Part shown: piece after piece, positions 16,440 through 24,016 of the stretch | Numbering within the stretch: the stretch's first letter is position 1 | How the letters are laid out: each line of letters begins with the position of its first letter | Source of the DNA: Spirochaetia bacterium | GTDB lineage: Bacteria; Spirochaetota; Spirochaetia; Treponematales; Treponemataceae | Direction of reading: 5' to 3' | Length of the DNA: 33,220 nucleotides | Assembly (NCBI GenBank): GCA_900769985.1 | Contig: CAAGIS010000160.1 | Location: 1 to 33,220, forward strand | Position numbers and translations under genes: made by a program | Notes under the pieces: generated by a model | Database searches by the model: none | Told to the model about the DNA's origin: nothing | Seen by the model: only the letters and a program-made list of their open reading frames with translations

Positions 16440-16742
16440 TTATACAAGAATTCCGGCATCGCTTACAAAACTTGCGGCACCTTCGCCAGGATATTCTTTG
16501 TGAAGTTCTCGCATAATTTCTGCAATTTTTTCAGTGAAGGAATCTTCGCAGTAAATCAGGAAAAGTACATTCAGCTGCGGCCAGATTGGGTCTCCGAGTT
16601 TTGGACAAGTGTTGCCTTGACCCATTACTCCGTCAACTTTTGTATATTTGCATGGAACTTTTTCACGCTTGCAGACAATTTCGTATTTTGCAATGAAATC
16701 GCCTTCTATCGCCTGTGTAAGAATTATTTCAATTTTTTTCAT
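16440..16742 (-). CDS. PG0541-family transporter-associated PII-like protein
   Basis: A 100-residue cytosolic protein starting MKKIEIILTQAIEGDFIAKY, with GGAG just before the ATG. The pattern DGVMGQGNTCPKLGDPIWPQ (residues ~38-57) followed by LNVLFLIYCED and KIAEIMRELHKEYPGEGAASF matches the small ferredoxin-like proteins named PG0541-type transporter-associated proteins. Their genes sit next to RND efflux genes, as here: it begins 26 bp after the RND stop and is the last gene before the terminator. A sensory or regulatory role towards the pump, like PII proteins towards transporters, is plausible but not established. The basis is family recall plus position. Confidence 0.7.
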   Translation of the reverse strand: MKKIEIILTQAIEGDFIAKYEIVCKREKVPCKYTKVDGVMGQGNTCPKLGDPIWPQLNVLFLIYCEDSFTEKIAEIMRELHKEYPGEGAASFVSDAGILV

Positions 16743-16768
16743 AATTTCTCCAATTACTACAATATCTT

Positions 16769-19700
16769 TTACGCTTTAGCTGCAATTAAAGCGGCTTCTT
16801 TTTCTTTTGCCTTGCGTTCTTTCTTTACATTAAAGATGTAATAAATTGTAGGCATAACGAACAATGTCATCAAAGAACCGAATGTAAGTCCGCCTAATAC
16901 CGTCAAACCGATTGGCTGTGTCATTCCGCCTGTTTCTCCAGGGAAGAATGCCATTGGAATAAGCGAAGTTACAGTTGTAAGCGTACTCATCAAAATCGGA
17001 CGAAGTCGGTTTCTTGCAGCTTCTACACATGCATCGAAAAGATTGTAACCACGCTTTCTCAAAAGATTCGTGTAGTCTACAAGAACGATACCGTTGTTTA
17101 CGATTGTTCCAACAAGAACGAGCATACCGATTACAGTGATTACATTCATCATTTTACCGGCTATCAGGTAAATCATAATTACACCGATAAAACTGAGTGG
17201 CATTGTAAACAGAATGATAAACGGATCTTTGAACGATTCAAACTGACCTGCCATTACGGCAAATACAAGAAGAATAGCCATCAAAATGATTACGATAAAG
17301 TTCATAATCGTTTCCATCATATCTGCCATTGCACCTTCATACGAAATAAGAACATTTTCATCCTGAACGATATTTTCGTTTACAATTTTTTCGATTGCGT
17401 TCTGAACATTTGCAAGTGCGATTCCGTCTTTTGGTTCAACAGAAACCCTTACAGTTCGAGTCTGATTTTCACGCTTGATTTCAACAGGTGCAAGAGTTTC
17501 TTCATAGCGAGAGAAGCTTGCAAACGGAATTCTCTGACCCATTGAATTTGCAACATAAAGCTGTTCCAAATCGCCGAAAGTCTTTTTGTCTTCATCGGCA
17601 AGTTCTACAACGATATCAATCTGAGTTCCGTGGTCGTCGTAGCGGCTTGCAGTTTTTCCGTTTACAGCGGCATTCAATTCTGAACCGGCTCCGTATGCTG
17701 TAACACCGAGTTCGTACATTCGGTTTCGGTCCATATTGATTTTAAGTTCTGGAAGTCCGTCTTCAAGGTCGCAAGTTGTTTCGTTTACAAAATCTGAACC
17801 GTTTTCTTTGATTGCTTTCTGAATCTGTTTTGCGGTTGTTCGGGCAGCATCAAGGTCATCTGATTTAATTACGATGTCGATTGCTGAACTTGCAACTGAG
17901 TTTGACGAACTGAATGTACATTCGGCTCCAGGGAAACTGTTGAAGTATTTTCGGCATTTTTCCTTTGCGGTAACATCGTTGTCCCAACCCGGTTTTCTGT
18001 CTTTTTCGTTGTAGAGAGTAAAACGGATATTTGCAGTATTTGAAGTAGAAGAGTTGCTTCCAATTGAACTTCCGCCGACGCTTACAGTTGAAAATTTAAC
18101 GCCTTTCAAATCGTTGAGCATATTTGCTTCAAGCTGCTGTGCAACTTCGCGTGTCGCTTCAAGAGTTGTTCCTTTTGGCATCGTAAGTTCTACAGTAACA
18201 TTCGTTGCAGCCTGAGCCGGCATAAAGATAAATCCGATGAATTTTACAAGAAGAATACTTCCAATCAGAAGAATTCCGATGAACGAAAGAACAAGTGCTT
18301 TGTGTTTTAAAACCCAACTTACACCGCGTGCATAAGCGTTATCAAGCCAGTTGAAAAATCTTCCCATTATGTTATCAAAATGTGTAAGAATTTTCCCTTT
18401 CTTTATGTTTGAAGATTTTTCTACTACAAGATATTTTGAAGAAATAACAGGAACGAACGCAATCGCAACTATAAGAGAACACAAAAGCGAGAATACAATC
18501 GTGAACGCAAATGAAGAGAAAAGCTGTCCCATCATTCCGATTTTCTGCTGGAACATAATTAATGGAAGGAAGATACAAACTGTCGTCAAAGTCGATGCTG
18601 TAATTGAACCTGCCATTTCTTCTGCACCTAAAACGGCTGCAACTTCAGGTTTTGCATCCCTTTCGCGGTAACTGAAAATATTTTCAAGAACTACGATTGA
18701 GTTATCTACAAGCATACCGATTCCGAGAAGAAGTCCTGAAAGCGTCATCATATTGATGCTGAATCCGCAGAAATACATAAGACACAATGTAATCAAAACA
18801 GAAAGCGGAATTGAAAGTGCGATGATAAATGTACTCTTGAAACTTCTAAGGAAGATGTAAAGAACTACAATGGCAAGTACAATTCCTTCGAGCAAAGACT
18901 GAACAACCTGATTAATCGTGTTGTTGATATCATCTGTCGTATTGTAAGTTTCAATGATTTCAATATCAGAAGGAAGTTCTTTTCTGATTGAATCAACGGT
19001 TTTACGAACTTTTTTTGCAGTTTCAACGGAATTCTTTCCGCTCTGTTTTTGAATCATAACCATTACAGAAGGCTGACCGTTCATGTACGCTTCGGAAGTT
19101 GCATCTTTATAACCTTCGTAAACATCTGCAACATCGCGGAGGACAATCGAAACCATTTCTGCACCGGTCGGAGTTGTTGAGCGTTTTGATTTGTAAGAAA
19201 TTACTGTATCGCGTACATCGTCAACCGATTTGTAAGTTCCTTCTGCGGAAATAGAATAATTTGCATCTCCGCTTTCAATTGAACCGCCGGAACTTGTAAT
19301 ATTCTGTGCACCAATCATCTGTGCAATCTGCGTAATCGTCAAATCGTAAGCATCGAGCCTGTCGCGCGGAACATCGATGAGAATTGCTTTTTCCCTGTCA
19401 CCGGCGAGATTTGCTGAAGCGACACCGTCAATCTGTTCAAGTCGCGGCTGAATGATATCTTCAACATATTTACTCATTTCTTCAGGCGTACGGCTTCCAG
19501 TTACAACAAGTCCCATAATCGGCATCATTGAAGGATCCATTCTGAATACAATTGGAGAATCAGCATCATCAGGAAGATATTTGCGGACCAAATCGATTTT
19601 ATCACGGATATTCATCGCCGCTTCATCGAGGTTAGTTCCGTAGTCAAATTCCATTGCAACCATACTTGAACCGGTTTTTGAAGTTGAAGTAAGTTTTTTT

Positions 19701-19930
19701 AATCCCGTTACGCTGGACAAAGCACTTTCAAGAGTTCTCGTTACGCTTTTTTCAACTTCTTCTGGACCTGCGTTTGAATAAGATGTGCTTACAAGCATAT
19801 ATGGAATTTCCATATCTGGATATAAATCTACAGGAAGTGAAGAAGTACAATAAATTCCTAATGCCGCAAGCAGAATAAAAATGATTAAAACTGTTGTCGG
19901 CTTTCGTACAGACATTTTAGATATAGACAT
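16769..19930 (-). CDS. RND efflux pump, AcrB/HAE-1 type
   Basis: A 1053-residue inner-membrane transporter, the usual length for the AcrB group. It begins MSISKMSVRKPTTVLIIFIL with a first membrane helix, followed by a periplasmic porter domain (VDLYPDMEIPYMLVSTSYSN). The TM4 signature GIGMLVDNSIVVLENI places Asp409 at the proton-relay position; AcrB has two Asp here (407/408), whereas this protein has Asp-Asn, as many HAE-1 relatives do. The C-terminal half repeats the layout, with GTIVNNGIVLVDYTNLLRKR in TM10 and RLRPILMSTLTTV. GAGAGG lies 6 bases before the ATG. It follows the adaptor gene by 41 bp. Substrate cannot be told from sequence; drugs, detergents or bile-like compounds are typical. 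Confidence 0.95.
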   Translation of the reverse strand: MSISKMSVRKPTTVLIIFILLAALGIYCTSSLPVDLYPDMEIPYMLVSTSYSNAGPEEVEKSVTRTLESALSSVTGLKKLTSTSKTGSSMVAMEFDYGTNLDEAAMNIRDKIDLVRKYLPDDADSPIVFRMDPSMMPIMGLVVTGSRTPEEMSKYVEDIIQPRLEQIDGVASANLAGDREKAILIDVPRDRLDAYDLTITQIAQMIGAQNITSSGGSIESGDANYSISAEGTYKSVDDVRDTVISYKSKRSTTPTGAEMVSIVLRDVADVYEGYKDATSEAYMNGQPSVMVMIQKQSGKNSVETAKKVRKTVDSIRKELPSDIEIIETYNTTDDINNTINQVVQSLLEGIVLAIVVLYIFLRSFKSTFIIALSIPLSVLITLCLMYFCGFSINMMTLSGLLLGIGMLVDNSIVVLENIFSYRERDAKPEVAAVLGAEEMAGSITASTLTTVCIFLPLIMFQQKIGMMGQLFSSFAFTIVFSLLCSLIVAIAFVPVISSKYLVVEKSSNIKKGKILTHFDNIMGRFFNWLDNAYARGVSWVLKHKALVLSFIGILLIGSILLVKFIGFIFMPAQAATNVTVELTMPKGTTLEATREVAQQLEANMLNDLKGVKFSTVSVGGSSIGSNSSTSNTANIRFTLYNEKDRKPGWDNDVTAKEKCRKYFNSFPGAECTFSSSNSVASSAIDIVIKSDDLDAARTTAKQIQKAIKENGSDFVNETTCDLEDGLPELKINMDRNRMYELGVTAYGAGSELNAAVNGKTASRYDDHGTQIDIVVELADEDKKTFGDLEQLYVANSMGQRIPFASFSRYEETLAPVEIKRENQTRTVRVSVEPKDGIALANVQNAIEKIVNENIVQDENVLISYEGAMADMMETIMNFIVIILMAILLVFAVMAGQFESFKDPFIILFTMPLSFIGVIMIYLIAGKMMNVITVIGMLVLVGTIVNNGIVLVDYTNLLRKRGYNLFDACVEAARNRLRPILMSTLTTVTSLIPMAFFPGETGGMTQPIGLTVLGGLTFGSLMTLFVMPTIYYIFNVKKERKAKEKEAALIAAKA

Positions 19931-19971
19931 GCAGTACCTCTCTTAAAAAGAATTTTGGAAATCTCGAAAAA

Positions 19972-20883
19972 CTATTCCGAAATATTTACGATTTTTACAG
20001 TTGCTCCGTCGTTCAAAAGAGCCTGACCTTTTACAACAACTAAATCACCAGGAACGATTCCCATCAAAATTTCCTGTTTATCGTCAACGCGGATTCCTTT
20101 CTGAACAGGGCTCATTTTTGCTTTGTTAGTCTGCGGATCAACGATGTAAACTACATCCTGTTCGTTTCTGGTTACGACAACATTGTTCGGAATTACAATC
20201 GCATTCTTTTTTGTATCTGTGATGAGTTTAATTCGTGCATACATTCCCGCTTTGAGCCTTGAATCTGCCGGTTCCTGAAGGAGTTTGATTCCCAAAGTTC
20301 GGCTTGTAACATCAAGAACCGGGTCGATTTCAACAAGAATTGCCGGGAAAATTTCTCCAGGATAAGCGTCAAATGTAAGTTCAGCTTTCTGCTTCATTGA
20401 AACGCGGCTGATAAATCGTTCAGCAACATTTGTCTTGATTTCAAGCTTTCCAGTAGAACTGATTTTTCCGATTGACATTGAAGCACTGACAGTTGCACCG
20501 ACATTCAACGGGAAACTCGTAATTGTTCCGCTTACAGGTGCTTTTACCGGGCTTGATTTGTAATCCATACCAGGACGGCTCGCATCGATTTCTGCAAGAA
20601 TTTCGTCTTTTTTAACTTTGTCACCGACTTTTACAAAAATCTTTGAAATTTTTCCGCTCTGAACATCAGGGTAAATGTCAACATTTGAAGCCGTCTGAAC
20701 ATTTCCGCCGAACGAAAGATAATCGTCGAGGTTTTTCGGAACTGCCTTGTAAACATTTACAGCAAAAATTGTTTCAGGTTTTTCTTCTTCTGCAACGCTT
20801 GAAGCAGATTTTTTTGAACAGCCGGAAAAACTTAGAGCGAGAAGAACCGACATACCAGCGATAAATAACTTATTTCTTTTCAT
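19972..20883 (-). CDS. RND periplasmic adaptor (membrane fusion) lipoprotein
   Basis: A 303-residue adaptor linking the RND pump to the outer-membrane channel. It has a lipoprotein signal with Cys22 in LSFSGCSKKS. The barrel-sandwich (lipoyl) half IYPDVQSGKISKIFVKVGDK is followed almost at once by the second half SPVKAPVSGTITSFPLNVGA. The alpha-helical hairpin that normally sits between the halves is absent, replaced by about ten residues (IDASRPGMDYK). A beta-barrel domain (LEIKTNVAERFISRV) and a membrane-proximal domain (KNAIVIPNNVVV...PGDLVVVKGQALLNDGATV) complete it. AGGAGTG lies 7 bases before the ATG. It lies between the TolC and RND genes in one operon. Confidence 0.93.
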   Translation of the reverse strand: MKRNKLFIAGMSVLLALSFSGCSKKSASSVAEEEKPETIFAVNVYKAVPKNLDDYLSFGGNVQTASNVDIYPDVQSGKISKIFVKVGDKVKKDEILAEIDASRPGMDYKSSPVKAPVSGTITSFPLNVGATVSASMSIGKISSTGKLEIKTNVAERFISRVSMKQKAELTFDAYPGEIFPAILVEIDPVLDVTSRTLGIKLLQEPADSRLKAGMYARIKLITDTKKNAIVIPNNVVVTRNEQDVVYIVDPQTNKAKMSPVQKGIRVDDKQEILMGIVPGDLVVVKGQALLNDGATVKIVNISE

Positions 20884-20960
20884 TTAATTACACTCCTATA
20901 AAATCGAATTTTCAAAATATAGAGTCCAAAATACGCAGATTTTAAAACTCTTCCGTTTTT

Positions 20961-22430
20961 TTACTTTTTGTTCTGAAGTTTTATATTCAGTTTTGTCTCC
21001 AAATCGAGAACCGCTGAAATATAATTGTATTTTTCATTCATAAGACCGAGGCGAGCCTGATTGAGGGACGCTTCAGAATCTTTTACTGCAAGAAGTTCTT
21101 GAGTTCCGCTGTTGTAAGCACGCAAAGTCGAATCATAAGCCTTCTGTGCAAGCTGAACATTTCGTTCCATCGCCTTGATGTTTTCTTTTGACTTGTTAAG
21201 ATTGTCCACGAGTTTGTGAACTTCGATTTCCATGTTTTGTTCCATCTGCGAAAGACCGAGTTGTGCTTTTTCGATATTCTGCTGAGTGTCCTTGATTTTC
21301 TGCATATTTGCACTGAACGGAAGCATATCGATTATATTTGAATAAACAAGCGTAAAAGTAAGGTTTCCGTTGTCTACAAAATTATCGTTGTCGAACCAGT
21401 TTTTCGTGATGTTCATTACGGTTGGCTGAAGTCCCCAGTTTACTGCAAGGCTTGGAGTAAATGTTGAAAGCCTCTGAGCCGTAAGTCCTGACTGAGCAAC
21501 TTCAATCTGTTTTTTGATATTCTGAATTTCAAGGCTGTTGTCGCAATATTCCTTGTAAAGTTTCTGGGCATCGACATCAATATATTCAACATCGATTGTT
21601 CCGCTCAATTCAATTTCTTTTCCGAACGGAATTCCAAGAAGGAATGCAAAAGTGTTTTTCTGCTGAATTATCTGTTGTTCAAGCGAAAGAACTGTCGGTT
21701 TCTGATTTTCATAGCTTACCTGACTGTTCAAAACCTGAAGTTCCGGGACAAGACCGTTTCTGTAATTTATCAAAGCCTGTTCGTATCTTGCCTTCGCGTT
21801 ATTCAGGCTGTCTTTCTGAATATTGAGGTTTTCCTGCTGCAAAAGAATTCCGTAGAAAAGTTTTCGGATGTTAGTTTCCATTTCTTTTACAGACTGTTCA
21901 TAAGAAATTTTTCCGGCTTCGTACTGTTTCTTTGAAAGTGAAATCTGCTCAATTAACGCCGCATTGAACGCCCATGAAATGCTTAAATTTCCTACAGGAT
22001 GCCACATCGCAGCTTCTTCTGAACCGTAAAGGTCTTTTGCAAGTTTTGCTCCATCAATATTTAATGCTGCAGCTGCTGCTGTTGGCAAATCAGAACCTTT
22101 TCCAATTGCTCCAAGAAAAGTTGGAAGAGTTGCTCCAGAAGAAATATTACTCATTACGCTGTCTTTATCATTTGACCGTGCAAGAGAACCGCTCAACTGA
22201 AGTCCCGGAAGAAGCGAATTCCATGAATAATCGCTTGCCCGTTTTTTAATTTCAAGGTCAATTGCAGAACTTTTCAAAGTTTTATTATTTTCAAGTGCGA
22301 GTTTTACTGATTCTTCAACTGTAAGAACTAGTTTTTCGCTGTCTGATTTTTTTTCGTTTATCTGCGACTCCTGTGCAAATAAAAACGCACCGCATAAAAG
22401 CAGAATCAACGCTGACCAAAATCTTTTCAT
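20961..22430 (-). CDS. TolC-family outer-membrane efflux channel
   Basis: A 489-residue protein. The start MKRFWSALILLLCGAFLFA is chosen because GGAGG lies five bases upstream and it gives a clean signal peptide, cleaved near Ala19. Two outer-membrane-efflux repeats follow, each with long helices: LTVEESVKLALENNKTLKS near the N-terminus, the MKEMETNIRKLFYGILLQQE-like region in the first half, and NLNKSKENIKAMERNVQLAQ with KDSEASLNQARLGLMNEKYN near the end. It would form the trimeric outer-membrane exit duct of the pump. It is the first structural gene after the MarR gene, with a 72-bp gap that holds a perfect inverted repeat. Confidence 0.93.
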   Translation of the reverse strand: MKRFWSALILLLCGAFLFAQESQINEKKSDSEKLVLTVEESVKLALENNKTLKSSAIDLEIKKRASDYSWNSLLPGLQLSGSLARSNDKDSVMSNISSGATLPTFLGAIGKGSDLPTAAAAALNIDGAKLAKDLYGSEEAAMWHPVGNLSISWAFNAALIEQISLSKKQYEAGKISYEQSVKEMETNIRKLFYGILLQQENLNIQKDSLNNAKARYEQALINYRNGLVPELQVLNSQVSYENQKPTVLSLEQQIIQQKNTFAFLLGIPFGKEIELSGTIDVEYIDVDAQKLYKEYCDNSLEIQNIKKQIEVAQSGLTAQRLSTFTPSLAVNWGLQPTVMNITKNWFDNDNFVDNGNLTFTLVYSNIIDMLPFSANMQKIKDTQQNIEKAQLGLSQMEQNMEIEVHKLVDNLNKSKENIKAMERNVQLAQKAYDSTLRAYNSGTQELLAVKDSEASLNQARLGLMNEKYNYISAVLDLETKLNIKLQNKK

Positions 22431-22479
22431 TTTTACCTCCAAATCTATCCGCTGAACAAAATGCCCAGACATTTTTATT

Positions 22480-22496
22480 ATTCTGAATATCAGAAT
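22480..22496. promoter_or_regulatory. Inverted repeat upstream of the efflux genes
   Basis: ATTCTGA-ATA-TCAGAAT is a perfect 7-bp inverted repeat with a 3-bp spacer, lying between the MarR stop and the TolC start. Size and position suit an operator, possibly for the adjacent MarR protein. No clear promoter pair was found next to it. Confidence 0.4.
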
Positions 22497-22502
22497 ATGA
22501 TA

Positions 22503-22940
22503 TTATTCTTTTAGATTTTTTATATTGCCGTACATTTTTTCAAATAACCGTTCACCAACTTCAATTTCTTCTTTTGAAATGCCGTCCATTATCGAAAGAT
22601 AAGTTTTATCCAGAATGGCTTTACTTTCTTCTATTATTGAACGGGCTTTTTCCGTCAACATTATTTTATTGCTCCGCCTGTCGTTTTCATCGGTTTCCTG
22701 AACAATAAAACCACGCTTAAAAAGAGTTTCCACGATGAACGATATGTTTCCTCGCTTTAACTCACCCAATTCTGAAATTTTTTTTGCAGAATTCAATTCC
22801 GGATAAAAATCTAAAATCAGAAGAAAGCAAAGTTCTGATTTTTTTAAATCATATTCCTTTTGAACTGGTTTTATTTTTTCTTCCAGTAAAATGCGAATTG
22901 AATATGCAAAATTAATTAATTTGCTCTGACTTTCACACAT
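22503..22940 (-). CDS. MarR-family transcriptional regulator
   Basis: A 145-residue protein with the MarR winged-helix layout. An N-terminal dimerisation helix is followed by the helix-turn-helix SAKKISELGELKRGNISFIV (~51-70), then LFKRGFIVQETDENDRRSNK with the wing motif DENDRRS (~84-90), and long C-terminal helices. It heads the efflux operon and probably represses it until an inducer binds, the common arrangement for MarR proteins next to RND genes. The ATG is preceded by GGAA, a weak ribosome site. A promoter and two short palindromes overlap its upstream region, suggesting autoregulation. The inducer is unknown. Confidence 0.9.
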   Translation of the reverse strand: MCESQSKLINFAYSIRILLEEKIKPVQKEYDLKKSELCFLLILDFYPELNSAKKISELGELKRGNISFIVETLFKRGFIVQETDENDRRSNKIMLTEKARSIIEESKAILDKTYLSIMDGISKEEIEVGERLFEKMYGNIKNLKE

Positions 22941-22946
22941 AATTTA

Positions 22947-22975
22947 TTCCAATTTTGGATTATCTACTTTTGGAA
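22947..22975. promoter_or_regulatory. Candidate operator upstream of the MarR gene
   Basis: TTCCAA (22947-22952) and TTGGAA (22970-22975) are inverted arms around the transcription start expected from the promoter at 22974-23002. Inside the left arm TCCAA-TT-TTGGA (22948-22959) is a tighter palindrome. Binding by MarR would block the promoter. Predicted only. Confidence 0.4.
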
Positions 22976-23002
22976 TATACAAATTTTTTCATCAAATGGC
23001 AA
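22974..23002 (-). promoter_or_regulatory. Promoter of the MarR-efflux operon
   Basis: On the minus strand TTGCCA (22997-23002) is followed by a 17-nt spacer and TATATT (22974-22979), about 34 bp before the MarR ATG. Good sigma-70 spacing; the -10 overlaps the candidate operator. Confidence 0.55.
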
Positions 23003-23145
23003 CATTTTCAACGAAATTCATATTTTTTCTAACAAACATTTATAGAACCCGCTGTTATAAAAATTTATGATATTTCAGCCAAAGATATACGGAGATTTTT
23101 TGAGTTGAAAAGAGAATTTTACTGGTAAATGAAAAGGCTAGTGGT

Positions 23146-23271
23146 TGTAAAGACCTATAAGTGGGATTCCGAAACAAGTTCGGAATGACGGGAAGTGATG
23201 AACAAATTCGGAATGAAGTTTGCATAATGTTGTCATGGTGAACTCGTTTACGCATCCCATTAGCGGGTGTA
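23146..23271. repeat. Dispersed palindromic repeat, copy 3 (inverted)
   Basis: TTGTAAAGACCTATAAGTGG followed by GATTCCGAAACAAGTTCGG is the reverse complement of the GGTCTTTACAA and CATTCCGAACTTGTTTCGG blocks at 2443-2482. TTGTCATGGTGAACTCG (~23230) is the reverse of the GTTCACCATGACAA block near 2528. A degenerate extra unit ACAAATTCGGAATGA lies between. Confidence 0.65.
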
Positions 23272-23306
23272 GATAAGTTTTAGGATTCGGATTTTTCAAA
23301 TTTTTT

Positions 23307-23828
23307 TTACGGAACGGAAGCGAAAACCTGGTTTATGTAAATTTCAACGATTTCTTCAGGTGATTCTTTGCATCCAGATTTTACCCATTCAAGCGATACA
23401 TTCAGAAAACTGCCTGCAGCGTAATATGCGGCATAAAGTGATTCTTTTGGATAATTTTTTTCAAAGTTTTTGACAAATTCGCTGTTTACAAAATCGCGGT
23501 ATAAATATTCAAGATGTGATTTTATAATTGATTGCACGAAAGCTTTATGATTCTTCAGATTTGTAAATGCTTTAAGGCAGTTTTCTTTAAAATCTTCTTT
23601 TGCACGCGGTTTGTAAATATTGTCGCTTATGAATTTTTCTTTTTGCTGGTTAAAATATTCTTTTAAAATGTCTTCTTTATTTTTAAAATGCCGGTAAAAC
23701 GTTGCCCTTCCGACTCCGGCTTTTTTTGCAATCTGCGTTACCGAAAGTTCCTCGTAGTCTGTGTTTTTTAAAAGCTGAATAAATGCCGTAATTATAAACT
23801 GCTTTGAATTGTCTGTTTCATTTTTCAC
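23307..23828 (-). CDS. TetR/AcrR-family transcriptional regulator
   Basis: A 173-residue repressor-type protein. The N-terminal DNA-binding domain is clear: FIITAFIQLLKNTDYEELSV, then TQIAKKAGVGRATFYRHFKN (~31-50) with the recognition helix, then KEDILKEYF. The rest is helical and resembles the TetR_C_8-like ligand domains of short TetR proteins. GGAGG precedes the ATG by 11 bases. It is a single-gene unit with its own near-consensus promoter, overlapped by a palindrome likely to be its own binding site. No efflux or enzyme gene is divergent within 180 bp except the AAA-ATPase gene at 24017, which may be a target. The inducer is unknown. Confidence 0.92.
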   Translation of the reverse strand: MKNETDNSKQFIITAFIQLLKNTDYEELSVTQIAKKAGVGRATFYRHFKNKEDILKEYFNQQKEKFISDNIYKPRAKEDFKENCLKAFTNLKNHKAFVQSIIKSHLEYLYRDFVNSEFVKNFEKNYPKESLYAAYYAAGSFLNVSLEWVKSGCKESPEEIVEIYINQVFASVP

Positions 23829-23880
23829 AGCGTTCCTCCAAAGTTAATACGCTTTTCTGGCTGTCTTGAATTCTGATTTA

Positions 23881-23908
23881 ATGATACAAGTGTATCACCA
23901 AATGTCAA
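23881..23908 (-). promoter_or_regulatory. TetR gene promoter
   Basis: On the minus strand the consensus TTGACA (23903-23908) is followed by a 16-nt spacer and TATCAT (23881-23886). It lies about 52 bp before the TetR ATG. The palindrome at 23882-23897 covers the -10 and most of the spacer. Confidence 0.65.
23882..23897. promoter_or_regulatory. TetR operator candidate
   Basis: TGATACA-AG-TGTATCA is a perfect 7-bp inverted repeat with a 2-bp centre that overlaps the -10 element of the TetR promoter. A second half-site, TGATACAA, lies at 23918-23925, upstream of the -35. Size and position are those of a TetR self-operator. Confidence 0.65.
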
Positions 23909-24001
23909 GAATTCTTCTGATACAAAATTCTTAAAATGTTTCATTTTTTTGAAGGTAGTTGTCATTTGAAAAATGCAAGTATATTATTTTCCACTTTTTT
24001 A

Positions 24002-24010
24002 TGTTATACT
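24002..24010 (+). promoter_or_regulatory. Extended -10 promoter of the AAA-ATPase gene
   Basis: TG-T-TATACT is an extended -10 element (TG at 24002-24003, hexamer 24005-24010), six bases before the ATG at 24017. There is no good -35 element and no Shine-Dalgarno site, so a leaderless mRNA starting at or near the ATG is likely. Confidence 0.5.
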
Positions 24011-24016
24011 TTCTAT

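Larger units (their letters stand above)
22941..23306. other. Intergenic region between MarR and TetR genes
   Basis: This 366-bp gap holds the MarR promoter and candidate operator (22947-23002), an AT-rich stretch without recognisable signal (about 23003-23145), and the third copy of the dispersed palindromic repeat. A 66-codon minus-strand frame here translates repeat sequence (VIPNLFRNP) and is not a gene. Confidence 0.6.

Noticed and set aside
23055..23255. 66-codon minus-strand frame
   Set aside because: The translation contains VIPNLFRNP, which is the translated palindromic repeat, not a gene.
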